Under the pieces are notes generated by a model that saw only the letters and a list, made by a program, of their open reading frames with translations, was not told the DNA's origin and did no database searches. This document shows positions 1 to 10,659 of a stretch of 64,000 nt of DNA, piece after piece (the stretch's first letter is position 1; the number at the start of each line of letters is the position of its first letter). The stretch lies in contig WNNJ02000012.1 in the NCBI GenBank assembly GCA_012934845.2, positions 62,001-126,000 of the forward strand, read 5' to 3'. A program made the position numbers and the translations under genes. The stretch is from Pomphorhynchus laevis (lineage: Eukaryota > Acanthocephala > Palaeacanthocephala > Echinorhynchida > Pomphorhynchidae).

Positions 1-126
1 CTTTCAAAGTTAGCCGTATTTTTAACAGCAATAAAGATTTATTATATCACAGGATAATAGCACATCAATTAAAAGCAAAACTTTCGATTCGTTTAAACAT
101 ACAAATTAGACAACTTTCAAACTTAC

Positions 127-3100
127 TTAAGTTCGAGCACAATAAATATAAGGATTCTTTAAATATATCAGAAGGAACTGAGGATTTATCCAATGAAGCA
201 AGTACGGCTAGATGATGTTTCCAACGCCCTTCAGTAAGATATTCTGGTTTCTGCGATAATAATTTAATAAAAAGTGTCAACTTAAATCTGGCACTTACCT
301 TAAAGGATGGTGGTATACGTCCCAAAATAAGATTATAATATGTTGCTATGGGTAGGGATTGATCCAAAGAATCAACAAATCTATAGAAAATAAGAAAAAG
401 CATAATTAGCAAATTTTAATATTTTGAATAAAGATAAAATAAAAATTTAAAAATATCTAATACAAGTTGTACATTTTACCTTAACATGATAATTCGTTGT
501 TCTTCAACATTGCCACAAAGCATTGATAAGAATAAAGCTTGACTCCAATTATTAGAGTTCGCTGCTGTATTCATCGCGGGTATTGTAGATTCTGAAGATA
601 TTAACATCTGGAAGATATCACTTGTATCACCAGCGACAGTATTCTGTAAATGTTGTTGTTTCTTGGTAGATATAAATTCCATGTTTACATTCAATGAATT
701 TAACAATAACGAAATATCAAAATTATTCATTTTGGATTTCTGTTGGATTGTTAAGTGGTTAATAAATTTCCAGAGATCAATGTTTTTATTAGCTTCCAAA
801 ATCTTCGATTTACAAAAGCATGTTACAGTTAATTTGGAAGTATTAGGTCTACGCATTGTCGACAAATGAAAATATACAATCATTTAAATTATTTAGAACT
901 TTTTACCTCTTAAGTGGACCGATGTGCTTTTTTAGTATTTGCAGAATTTGTTCAGAATAAGGCTAAAATATGACATAATATAATCACTTAATATACTTGA
1001 CGCAATATCTACTTAACATAATATCAGGTAATAATTGGTATTTGAAAATCACCAAAATGATTAAAATTGATTTACTTTTGATTGAATTTTTAAATAATGA
1101 AAAGTTTTTATAACGTTATTTTTTTCAAAAATAACGTTATTTTATAGTCGATGATGAATTTTGAAAATTTTATTAAATATTTCAATAAAATATTATATTT
1201 TAATTGTTTATAATAAATTCAAATATAAAACATTTAAATATATAATACTAGAATTTCATATAAAAATATAATATTAATAGAATATCATAATATGAGTTTT
1301 TATAATATTTTTAATGAACACAAGCTTTTTAGAAGCAACTTTTTATTTATAAGAGCATCCATTGTGGGGTCATTTTCCTCATATAATCAGTGAAGATGCT
1401 ATAATCAAGAAGAAACAGATTCTTTGTGACAGAATCTAGAAGATAAGTGTATGACAAATCGTATTTAAGATATACCATTTGTGCAATCGGCTTGATGATA
1501 CGACTGGTAGGCAGCTCCACCAGTCGCACTTAACATTACAGTTACGAGCTTTACAACGGTCAAACTGTAAAGGTTGAATGCTGTAAAGTTTACATATATG
1601 TTTTTCATAATTATTGCCTTTTTTCATTTTATGGCAGAAAAAATCGCCGTAAAACGAAAGGGAAAAGATGGAGTAAAGAAGTAAAGCACAAAGAACGTAC
1701 CGCTCAAATCTTACCTCAAAAAGCTCGTTGCAACTACGCAACATGAACAAGCATCAACACATTTTTGAAATGGCTAGCATTTATGAATGAAAGTGAGCAA
1801 TCAACTGTGTTCAATCTAGGTTCAACTTTGACGTCATTACACACCTTGGATGTGTTATGGCTTGTTATCGTATTGGCTCCAGTCTTGCAGCAAATAAAAT
1901 GAGGATATCTTGCATGTTTCCTACAAATGCACTATTCATCCGGTTCGTCTGTGCGACAAAACGTCACTTGGAGTACGAATTTAATCTCATCTTGTGCATT
2001 CGGATCAACGATCGCTAATGCATGGACATGAATTTTCATAATCAACAATATAGCATAACAAGCATTTAGTTTTTGTTTTAATAGCAAAAGAAGTAAAAAT
2101 TGGCTTGGAGCATTTTATCATAACCGCGTACCATTTAAAGTCTTAATGTTTAGACTATAAATGTTAGAAATGTTAACGTGTAAAGAAAAAGAAAAATTTT
2201 GAATTATTTGCAATATAATTATTTACAATCAATTCAATATACATATCGAAAATGCAGATAATATTAATAATAAAATATTAAATTACTTTAAATTTATTCA
2301 ATTAAAAGTCAAAGTAGATATTTACAGTTTACAATTAGCAAGAATTTGTAGAATGTAATTATAAGTATATTTCGTATCTATAAGATATAATTAATACCTT
2401 GTTATCAGTTGATGATTTGCAATCAAAAATATTAAGTTTCCCATTTGTAGAATTTACTTGAATTAACTTTGTACCAGATGAACGAAATAGATGATTCGGA
2501 AATTGAATAGGCAAATTTTTGTACATACGTAACTGTTGATTAATTACAGGTACATGATTGACTTCTACTTTTAATCTGCTCAAAAATTTATTCACGTATT
2601 AATTTAGGATTTAACGAGACGGTTAACTTACGGGAGAGTAGAAGATCGTAGTTGAGATTCAGAAGACACACTAACACTAGTTCTTTCCTTTTTAGGAATT
2701 GAGGTATTGAGGCATGATCGGTCTAATTCAGCGGACTGTCTTTCGCTGTTTGATGCATCCATACTAAATAATTAAATATTATTAAACAAAACAAGTATAA
2801 CTTTTAGTTGTACTTGAAAGTTGTAAAGGTATATTTGTGTTTGTAGATCATGCGGCAAAACAAATCAACTGATAAATTTGATGTAAATACAAATATAATT
2901 GAACTTAAACGGATCAAATAGTTATTGGTAAGCAGTTTGAAAGCGCTTTACTGTACAGGCAATGTACATTCTGCTCGTTGCAAGAATTAAAACAGATTCA
3001 TTTTGCCGAAACTGCAAAACGTCTAAGTGTCCAATCTCAGCTAATACAAGGAATGTCATAAATTTGTAGAATCATTTATTTTACAAAATCTAACTTTGGA

Positions 3101-5753
3101 AACTTTTTGAAAGTTTATTATCCCAACTTAATAGTCTAAAATATATAGAGCTGTCAAATATAAAATATACGGACAAAACTAGTCAAAGGTTGTCGGAAAA
3201 TAAACATATTTGTTTGATCGTTAAATTATAAACACCTTACATGAAAAAAATTGTATATGAATTTCAATTAATGCTGGTATATAAGCACAATTTTAGCATT
3301 AAGTCGTTCTTCGGCCGGTTTCGAGATTTTATCATTCCTCCGGTATCGAGATCTACCTCGAAGTCTCATTCCTGAGAGTCAGTTCTGCAAAAACCTCTCG
3401 AGGAAGGAAATCTCAAGACATCTTCGTAAGGTGTCCTAGCCTTTTCAACTGAAATGCGTTGATATAAAAAAGCAGGTACTTTATTCCGAGTCAATTCCGT
3501 ATTCCTAACATTATATTTTGAGCTAAAGCGGCCACACTATGGAGAAACTTTATTTCGATCGCGATTATCCGAGCTCTAACAATTATTTAAAATTCTACCT
3601 ATGTTTATATTATTTATACATTTGCCAATGAATTTTACGGTCAGTGTATATTTTTTATTGCTAGTATTTACATTTGTTGTTCGATTATAGTATTTTATAT
3701 TGCAATAATTGTCTATTATACAACTTAACCTTTTCTAATCGTAAATTAGTATTTTTTTATTGAACAAATAATATCTCTAGAAAAAACCTCTTATATTTAC
3801 ATAATGATTTTTTAGTTATTTTAGTTTAATGATTTTGTACAATGTTATTCAATCCTAATGGAAAAATGGAGTTAAGCGCTTTTAAATATAACTCTATCAC
3901 ATTTGAATCCAAACTTGCATAAACACCAATAAAACATAGGTTCATATGTGGCACTTTTAAATGTACCTTAAAGTCAATTTCTGTCTATAAGAATAAAATA
4001 CTTAAAGTTATTAACCGTATTAATTCTACAAAAGAATTTTTTGAAGACTCACAAGGAATAAATTTTCAGAATATATGTACATACGATTTTAGTACGCTTT
4101 ATGCAAATTGAGATTTAGCAGATACTAAAGAAGCTCTAGAAAAATTAATTAATCTTTTTTCAAAATAGTTTGCATATGTTATAATAACTAAAATGCCTAT
4201 CTAATCAAAATTAAATATTTGGACAACAAATATTTTTATAAAATTGAATAAAGGAGAGTTTTAAATATTTTGATAAATCGAAGTTGTTTAAAAGTAATCC
4301 ATACTCAGACAACTAAGATGTGTTTTAATGGGTTTCAATATAATCAAATGATTTGTTTCAATATAATTAAATTTTATCAGAAGAACTACGTCATTAGCAC
4401 GCGTTTAGCCACTCTGCTATGCTGGGTCGAAAAAAGGGCTGTAAACTGACAGCATAACAGTTTCTCCTGATGATTCCTTATCCTTATTCTAGATACATCG
4501 TCTGTTATTTAACAGTCAATTCATAAAATTTTGAAAATTATAAAATTTCGATTTAGCATAAATATAGTTATTATTTAAATAATTATATTAAATACGTAAA
4601 CTCATTAGCAGATTTTATTAATATAAAAGATGTAAGATGCATACATTGATTACGCATTTTCGCAAAAAATCTAAAAGCTTTACCTGCAATAATAATTTTC
4701 GGCTGGCTGTTGTTGTTGAAACATTGCTTGAGAAGCCAGGTAATAAGATGGATCATAACAATGTGTTGGTGAAAAGTACATATATGGCGGAAAACAATGC
4801 GTTGCTAAGTAATAACAATCAACTATAATTATTAATTGAAATATAACCAACAAAATAGATGTTTTATACAATTAAAAAGAAAATATAAAATATTACATAA
4901 ATAAAGGAACAGTTTTAAAGAATATAATATTTGCGCAATAATAGAGTGACTCACAAAGAATAATATATACAAAGCAAAATAAACAAATTATTTAGTATAT
5001 TTTACTATTTAAATTAAATTTTAAAATCCAAAGTTAAATAAATAGTCTTTTATGAAATTTAATAAAGAGATGATAATAAAGCCGATATTAGACATTTATA
5101 CTTATTACAATATGAACAACTAAAGAACATAAAACGAATTCTTTATTAGAAAATAATTGCATATTCGAAGAACATAATTATTTAAAGAATGCATTTATTA
5201 TTTCTATATTTGAAGCTTTTCTTAATTAAATATTCAAACTCAGAATTTATAATTAAAATATGCATATCATCTAAAACAAGACCACAATGCAATACAGCGA
5301 TGCAAAAACCAAAAATGCAAAAAAATATTTTATTTACCGAGCAAACTATATGAAAAATGGGAGATTTAATTTAAATAATTTAAACATAAATGACATGAAT
5401 TATATCACAAGTGACACAATTTTAAAGATTTAAAATAAATAAGTAATATGTAATGTTGTTTAGAGAGCAACGTCGTATTTATGAAACATCAAATGATTGT
5501 GTGATTGGTAGTTTACTCAAAAATTTAATCCAAAGTGCAATATTTTTTGTTGGTATATAACAAATTAAATATAAAGAACGAATCGTGTACCTGTCATATA
5601 TGGGAATCCAGCATAGTCGAAATTTTGCTTAATCGACTTCTCTAAAGAGCAGAATTTTAGGTTATAAAAACAACATATTTCATACTTTTCTTTTTAACTT
5701 TGTCAGTTTTTAACGATTCTGAAGTTTGAGTTGAAGCGTCTTTATTTTTTGAC
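127..5753 (-). CDS. Sec16: Sec16-like ER-exit-site scaffold, 5' half of left gene copy
   Basis: Exons on the minus strand, in order of transcription: 5686-5753, 5591-5641, 4684-4822, 2632-2763, 2398-2575, 907-962, 480-848 and 127-380. Borders are GT/AG and the phases agree at each junction. The Tyr/Pro-rich exon 4684-4822 precedes the central conserved domain, which starts near 'HVPVINQQL' and includes 'GPLKRPNTSKL', 'LWKFINHLT', 'NNWSQALFLSMLCGN' and 'LPIATYYNLILGRIPPS'. These match the Sec16 pattern of a WGHALFL-like helix followed by a PLQTVYQLMSGR-like segment. Sec16 is known to organise COPII budding at ER exit sites. The 3' exons would lie left of the window. The first exon seen is not the start of the protein; upstream coding exons were not found. 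Confidence 0.82.
963..2397. other. Long Sec16 intron with a GC-richer island (repeated at 25,276-26,708)
   Basis: The intron lies between exons 2398-2575 and 907-962. Bases about 1,340-2,110 are clearly richer in G and C than the rest and look like an old coding or mobile-element remnant. Open frames of 60 and 104 codons occur on the minus strand, but no family is recognised. A 26-base hairpin with 8-bp arms and a 10-base loop lies at 1501-1526. The remainder is AT-rich with nothing recognisable. Confidence 0.5.
2764..3949. other. Sec16 intron sequence without recognised gene (copy at 27,075-28,260)
   Basis: Mostly AT-rich. A short GC-richer patch at about 3,300-3,450 contains a degenerate direct repeat built on CGGTTTCGAGA / CGGTATCGAGA. 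I see no exon or mobile-element protein here. Confidence 0.4.
3950..4612 (+). mobile_element. Penelope-like element fragment with 3' pseudoknot block (copy at 28,261-28,923)
   Basis: On the plus strand about 4,000-4,190 encodes a decayed reverse-transcriptase segment with the motif 'TYDFSTLY', typical of the Penelope-like RT family. It is followed at 4,376-4,612 by a block shared with 22,676-22,990 and 42,872-43,184. That block contains CTGCTATGCTG at 4416-4426 facing CAGCATAACAG at 4452-4462, and CTGATGA at 4469-4475. The element sits in an intron of Sec16, on the opposite strand. It is broken and short. Family assignment rests on one RT motif and on the shared end block. Confidence 0.6.
4860..5590. 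repeat. Ancient repeat family inside Sec16 intron, copy A (right unit: ~29,171-29,901)
   Basis: This AT-rich stretch resembles 6,840-7,830 in the same order and orientation. The shared landmarks are the 'GAGTGACTCA'-like patch, the TATTTTATTTACCGA patch and the TATTTATGAAACAT...GATTGTGTGA patch. A further relative lies at 48,220-48,590, and 11,640-12,040 matches the 6,840-7,210 part in inverse orientation. This suggests an older duplication or a dispersed noncoding repeat, much more diverged than the 24-kb duplication. Confidence 0.6.
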
Positions 5754-5941
5754 CTAAAAGTAAATCAATTATACAAGTAGATTTAGAATAATACATTTTG
5801 GATAAATAAATATATGGCACAGTAAAGACCAGTTAATATCAACTATTAATGTACAGAATTACTAGAATTAATATAAAATTATTAATATATATACTTATAT
5901 AATAAATAATTTATATTATAAATGATTATTTAAATTGAAAA

Positions 5942-6560
5942 TTTTAAAATGTTAGCGCACAGTTCGGCTGTATCAGGATACCATCTGCTCTTTACAGATT
6001 ATTTTGTCTTATTAACATCTTGTCCATACTATTTACAATGCCTACTAGATCGATTTACGATGGAATGACAAACAGCAAGTATGTTAGTTAGTACCTCTAA
6101 TACTGTCTCTGTGTACAGGTCAGTCTTGTTGTAGCCGAAGTTGAGTCTTAGGGCGAAGTTTACAAATTATCGTACGAGCGACCGTAAAGAGGGCTTCATG
6201 CGGTGTAAAAGGTCTAAACCATAGAGCGAAAATGATGATTTTGTTCATCCGGGTTTGGTCGGAGTAAAGTCGCCGCTTATCCACATTGAAAAAGTCAGTC
6301 GAGGATGACAAAGAAACGATCTGATTACGTATATGGATTGCATTCTTTGGAGTGTTTAAGACTTGAATTTCTAAAGAGATGCTTCGAGCTAGACTTTGGT
6401 ACAGTCAGATAGATAATATCTCAGAACTTAAAAAGAAACGCCTATGGCATTTTGAAAGATAACTAATATCTTTCGCCAAGGATCGGTTTGTCTGGAGTTG
6501 TTTAGTTCGTTTACTGCATTTTAAACCCGACATCCGTACCAGTGGTTTACAAGAAAAATC
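5942..6560. other. Unassigned GC-richer stretch upstream of Sec16 exons
   Basis: The minus strand holds a 63-codon open frame (6120-6311), and the counterpart in the right unit (30,593-30,784) is also open. The right unit carries 162 extra bases (30,425-30,586) at its edge, giving a 66-codon plus-strand frame at 30,460-30,660. No protein family is recognised. The end part, 6,450-6,540, resembles 8,265-8,345 (shared CGCCAAGGAT / GCCAAGGATTTCG and following bases), so this may be an old repeat. Confidence 0.35.
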
Positions 6561-6667
6561 TGATTTTACTATTATTTTCTTTTCTTATCAAGAAATTGTT
6601 CTTGTTGAAGTTACATGTATGCATTAGTAATACATTAACGCTAAAAATTATAATTATAAAGCTATAC

Positions 6668-6802
6668 CTGCAATTATAACTTGCGGCTGACTGTGTTTGT
6701 GAAATCATTACTTGATATACAAAGTTATATAATGAATCTTGGCAATGTGTTGTTGAAAGGAATATATGGCGGTAAACAATTTGTTGCTTAGTAAAAATAA
6801 CC
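6668..6802 (-). pseudogene. Ghost copy of the Tyr/Pro-rich Sec16 exon (right unit: ~31,141-31,275)
   Basis: The stretch aligns along its whole length with Sec16 exon 4684-4822: CTGCAATTATAAC against CTGCAATAATAAT at the donor end, then CAATGTGTTG, then TATATGGCGG, then TTGCTTAGTAA. It still has a donor-like border at one end but is not open in the frame used by the real exon. With the flanking similarity of 4,860-5,590 to 6,840-7,830, it shows an older local duplication that copied this exon and its intron. Confidence 0.65.
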
Positions 6803-6839
6803 TGTGAATAAAAAATTAATTTAATCGAGATTGATGTTC

Positions 6840-7830
6840 AGATAAATTCAAAAAGAAAATATAAATTAAAGCATAAATCGAGAAACTTTTTTACAAAAAA
6901 AATATCTCGCCAACAATAATAATGTGACTCAAGAAAGTAAAATTTATATAAAGCATAATGAACAAATAATTTAGTATTAATATATATTCGATTAAGGTCA
7001 ATGCTAAATATAAAAATGCGAAACATTAACTGTTAAAAGAAATTAATATGTATCACAATATGATGAACTAACGAATAATTAATTCCAAATTTGTGTCAGC
7101 AATACAGAAAATATTGATTGTATAACAAAACAACTTTATAACAATGCATAGAAATTGTAACAAAAATAACTTTAAATAAATGAAAATTATGAGAAGTCAC
7201 TTTCTTGTGTAGGCTATTTTGTTATTTTACGTTTAGACAAATTTTAGCCAACCATTTCTAGTATTTTATAATAAAAACATTGATTTAAAAGTACTAATTT
7301 AATTAAAACTGAATAAAATACGTCTGATACTTGTAAAACAACATTAAAAACAGCAACGCAAAAACAAAAAACGCAATAAAATAAATATTTTATTTACCGA
7401 ACAAACTGTATGATAAATTGATAATTACAAATTTTACTATTTATATTGAAATTAAAATTTAGAAATAAAATGTTTATTTAAATATCTAAAACGAGGAAAT
7501 GAAAGATGTTCTTATAACCAATCGTAAACTTTAAACGCTTTCAGTACAAACGCGAAACAAATGATCATATAAATGACACAATAAAACAAGCGCAAAAATA
7601 TTATTGAATATTCGCTATCCAAAATGGCTTCAATAATGTATTTAAACAGAAATGACACAAGTTATACCACAGATGAAACAATTTTTTTAAGATTCAACAA
7701 AAAGAAGTAGTATGATTTGATGTTTAGAAAACAACATAGAATTTATGAAACATAATTTGATTGTGTGACTGGTAATTTACCTAAAGGTTTAGATCAAACT
7801 GCGATATCCTCTTTTGACACAACAAATTTA
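6840..7830. repeat. Ancient repeat family, copy B (right unit: ~31,313-32,305)
   Basis: Diverged counterpart of 4,860-5,590. The part 6,850-7,210 also recurs as a reverse complement at 11,640-12,040, including the run TCGCCAACAATAATAATGTG opposite TATTATTGTTGGCGAGATAT. No coding potential seen. Confidence 0.6.
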
Positions 7831-7975
7831 ATGCAGACCAAGTTTAAACATATATTATAAATCCGACTTTCTATTGTAAATATCAAACTTTAACAGGAGT
7901 TAAACATTCACAACAAGCAATAAAGACAAAAACTTGAAGATATTTAATAATGACTAAATTGAATTAAATAATACT

Positions 7976-8222
7976 ACATTATGCAGAGCCATGATTTTAC
8001 TTACCAAAATGAAAATTATTGAAACTGTTCATTGACATTTTGAAAAATACCTGTAAAGTTAGAGCGCGAAAAGCAATTTGTGTTGCTATGCATTCATACG
8101 AAGCTTTAATATACTACCATACAATCAAAGTTTGTTCAATTGTGCGTTTCATTGTGGCGATTGTAAAGCGAAGGCTAGTATAACTAGTTCAGTCTTTGTT
8201 AGATAACATGGCCATCAACTAT
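7976..8222. repeat. Direct repeat, first member (right unit: ~32,450-32,697)
   Basis: About 245 bp beginning ACTACATTATGCAGAGC and passing through GTTAGAGCGCGAAAAGC and TGCTATGCATTCATAC. It recurs in direct orientation at 9,077-9,330. A partial third copy at 8,640-8,765 keeps only the CAATTGT...GCGATTGTAAAGTTA part. No coding potential. Confidence 0.75.
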
Positions 8223-8250
8223 TAATTTAAAGAAACGGAAGTGGGGATTT

Positions 8251-8292
8251 GAAATCCTTGGCAAGAGACATTAGTCTCTTGCCAAGGATTTC
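8251..8292. repeat. Perfect 42-base hairpin (right unit: 32,726-32,767)
   Basis: Two perfect 19-base arms, GAAATCCTTGGCAAGAGAC and its complement, separated by the loop ATTA. It is identical in both tandem copies. The right arm continues into sequence related to 6,470-6,540. Confidence 0.9.
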
Positions 8293-8796
8293 GATGTTTG
8301 GAGTAGTCTGGTTCGTTTAATGCATCTAGAACCTGGCAATTAAGTTATTTATCCAAGATATTTTGAATTTTTTTCATAATCCAAATTTTATTATATTTAA
8401 AATTTAAATTTTAATTGAATTTTTTTAATATCATAAACGAGAAATTGAAAGATATTCTTATAGCAAATCGAAAACTTTAAATACTATTAATACAAACGCG
8501 AAACAAATTATCATATCAATGACACAAGAAGAAACAGCTAAAATATCATTGAATAATTATCAACTAAAATGCCTTCAATAAAGGATTTAAACAGAAATGA
8601 AGTAAATTATACGACAAATTACATAATTTTTAAGATTTCAATCAAATTTTGTACAATTGTGCATTCAATTGTCGCGATTGTAAAGTTAGGACCAAAAAGC
8701 ACCATGAGATAGTGTCGCGATTGTGTAAAGTTAAAAAAAAGCACCATGAGATATTGTTTAGATAACAACATCGAATGGATTTAGCCAATTAAGTCG

Positions 8797-8994
8797 ATGT
8801 CGGCCAAGTTAGTGCCATTTTCCACATTAGCCGCTGATGAATCATGTTTATCGCAAATTAAAATTGGTGATATGCTTGATCTGGCGTGTTTAAACAGCAG
8901 TGGTGAAGCCGTAAGACGAAACCGTAAATGGCAAACTGCGCATGTGCCTGTTGACCGGTTCATTGTAAAAATTAATATGTCTATTTTATTGTAG
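8797..8994 (+). CDS. Hypothetical 65-codon frame or exon (right unit: 33,273-33,470)
   Basis: The frame starts 'MSAKLVPFSTLAADESC' and is markedly richer in G+C than its surroundings. It is identical in length in both tandem copies. A good splice-donor-like site (GTAAAAAT) lies right after 'VDRFI' at about 8,964, so this could be an initial exon whose continuation is not recognised. The antisense frame 8781-8963 is also open, so strand choice is uncertain. I recognise no family. It lies between the two ~245-bp direct repeats. Confidence 0.3.
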   Translation: MSAKLVPFSTLAADESCLSQIKIGDMLDLACLNSSGEAVRRNRKWQTAHVPVDRFIVKINMSILL

Positions 8995-9076
8995 TTTACT
9001 TGATAACCTATAAATTTTCTTGTGTATATATTTATTTATAAATATATTTTTATAATTCAATACGTTGAATAGAAAT

Positions 9077-9330
9077 ATTACTACATTATGCAGAGCAATG
9101 ATTTTACTTACCAAAAAGAAAATTATTGAACCTGATCACTGACATTTTGAATAATACCTATAGAGTTAGAGCGCGAAAAGCAAATTTTGTTGCTATGCAT
9201 TCATACAAAACTTCATTATGATACCATTCAATCAAATTTCGTTCAATTGTGCATTCAATTGTCGCGATTGTAAAGTTAAGACCAGTATAACTTGTTCAGT
9301 TATTATTAGATCACATGGCAATCAAATGTT
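9077..9330. repeat. Direct repeat, second member (right unit: ~33,553-33,806)
   Basis: Partner of 7,976-8,222 with about 85 to 90 percent identity by eye. Its end lies about 150 bases before the large hairpin at 9,482. Confidence 0.75.
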
Positions 9331-9481
9331 AGCAATTAATATAAACTATTAATTTACAAAATTAATAGAATTAGTTAATAAAAATTAATAATTATATCTG
9401 TTTTTTAGGCATTATTAATTATCCACACGAGAAAAACAATTTTTTTGTTAGAGTTAATTATAGCAACGTTTCGGTCAATCA

Positions 9482-9607
9482 CAGTGACCCTTTTCAAGTT
9501 GAAAGTTTTCAAACACAAATCGCCTTATATTACATAGGTGTGTAATTACACATTTGTAATATAAGGCGATTTGTGTTTGAAAACTTTCAACTTGAAAAGG
9601 GTCACTG
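9482..9607. repeat. 126-base near-perfect palindrome (right unit: 33,958-34,083)
   Basis: Two perfect 53-base arms (9482-9534 and 9555-9607) flank a 20-base centre that itself contains the palindrome TGTGTAATTACACA. The left arm is preceded by GCAACGTTTCGGTCAATCA. The right arm runs directly into the reverse-transcriptase fragment, just before the point where that fragment resumes similarity to 54,155. It looks like two copies of one element end meeting head to head. Confidence 0.95.
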
Positions 9608-9608
9608 T

Positions 9609-10653
9609 TAGCACTGATGTCCAACATCTGATTGAATATTTGTCAGACGCCAATGTATGTGATGTATCGTCTTCCGACTTACTCAACGCACCCCTTTGCA
9701 GCGGAAGTCACCTCGTATCATTTTTGGAAAAAGCCATCCACAACCTTGGCAGGTAGGCCAGAAGCTTCGCAAACTAGCGAAGCAGGACGCGTTTTTCATA
9801 TTGCTTCATTGTCTGATGCTACCGTAGGTCAGCTTTCTACTACGCTGCGCACCGTGTTTTCTAGCAGACCAGCGAAAGCTTTCGACGAGGAAGTCCGCTG
9901 TTCTCTTGCCGAGATCGTTAATCTTCAGCTCACTTACACGGATTGTCGTCAAACCTCATTGCCAGTTGAGTTCGGCGGACTTTCTGTTCTGAGGGCGGAA
10001 GAATTAGCAATTCCAACCTTCTGCTCGTCCGTCTCGAGCATAAGTGGCTTAACCTCGATTGTGCTGCCAGATTATATCGATGGATGCTCAGGCATCAACC
10101 ACTCAAGTTTAAAAACCGAATTGGATTGTCGGACTTCTACGTTAAACCTGCCTGCTCCAACGGATACAACCGTACAAAAACGTAAGACAGTGGCCCTGTT
10201 TGAGACCATGCTCCGCGGCCTGATTGGTTCTTGTGGCTGCCCTAAAGATCACGTCCGCTTACTTTGCGCAGCAACTAAATGGTCTTGCGAATTTCTGGAT
10301 GCCCTGCCGAACGGCTCGGTAGGTATAAATATGGACGACCGCTCAATGTATCTGGCCATGCTTCTCGGATTTAAATTTTCAATATTGTTCAATTGCGAGT
10401 GTGGGGTTACAACCGACACAAACTCAACATTACAGTCAATAATTTTATTCGTTGTGCTCTGATAACGGCCGGTGACCCATCTCGCCTAGAAGTAGTTGGA
10501 CCGTGCAGAGATGACGGGAAAAGACCGGATGGCGATTTTTTGTCCCTTGGGAAACTAGACGCCTACTTGTATGGGACGTTACCTGTCCTAAAACACTTGC
10601 GGTTAGTAATTTATTCAACGCTGTCTTTAATGATGTTATTTGTTCCCCACTGA
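9609..10653 (+). pseudogene. Reverse-transcriptase C-terminal fragment, GKRPDG-type (right unit: 34,085-35,129)
   Basis: Overlapping frames read 'DVQHLIEYLSDANVCDVS', then 'LPVEFGGLSVLRAEELAIP' (about 9,960-10,020), then 'DDGKRPDG' at about 10,510. This order (GGLxxR block followed by a DGKRPDG box) belongs to a non-LTR-type RT family whose other domains are missing here. Base composition is close to 48% G+C, unlike the flanks. The frame changes near 9,750 and near 10,450, and the start of the RT is absent. The start abuts the large palindrome. A related piece lies at 53,830-54,390. Confidence 0.65.
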
Positions 10654-10659
10654 TGCATA

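Noticed and set aside
1501-1526. Hairpin in the Sec16 intron as a microRNA precursor
   Set aside because: Arms of 8 bp are far too short for a miRNA precursor.
1436-1750. Minus-strand 104-codon frame in the Sec16 intron as an exon
   Set aside because: No splice borders that keep phase with the flanking exons; the neighbouring exons already join in phase without it.
4637-4828. Plus-strand 63-codon frame
   Set aside because: Opposite strand of the Sec16 Tyr/Pro-rich exon, whose splice phases fit both neighbours.
8781-8963. Minus-strand 60-codon frame
   Set aside because: Antisense of the 8797-8994 frame; the plus-strand frame has the better start and a donor site.
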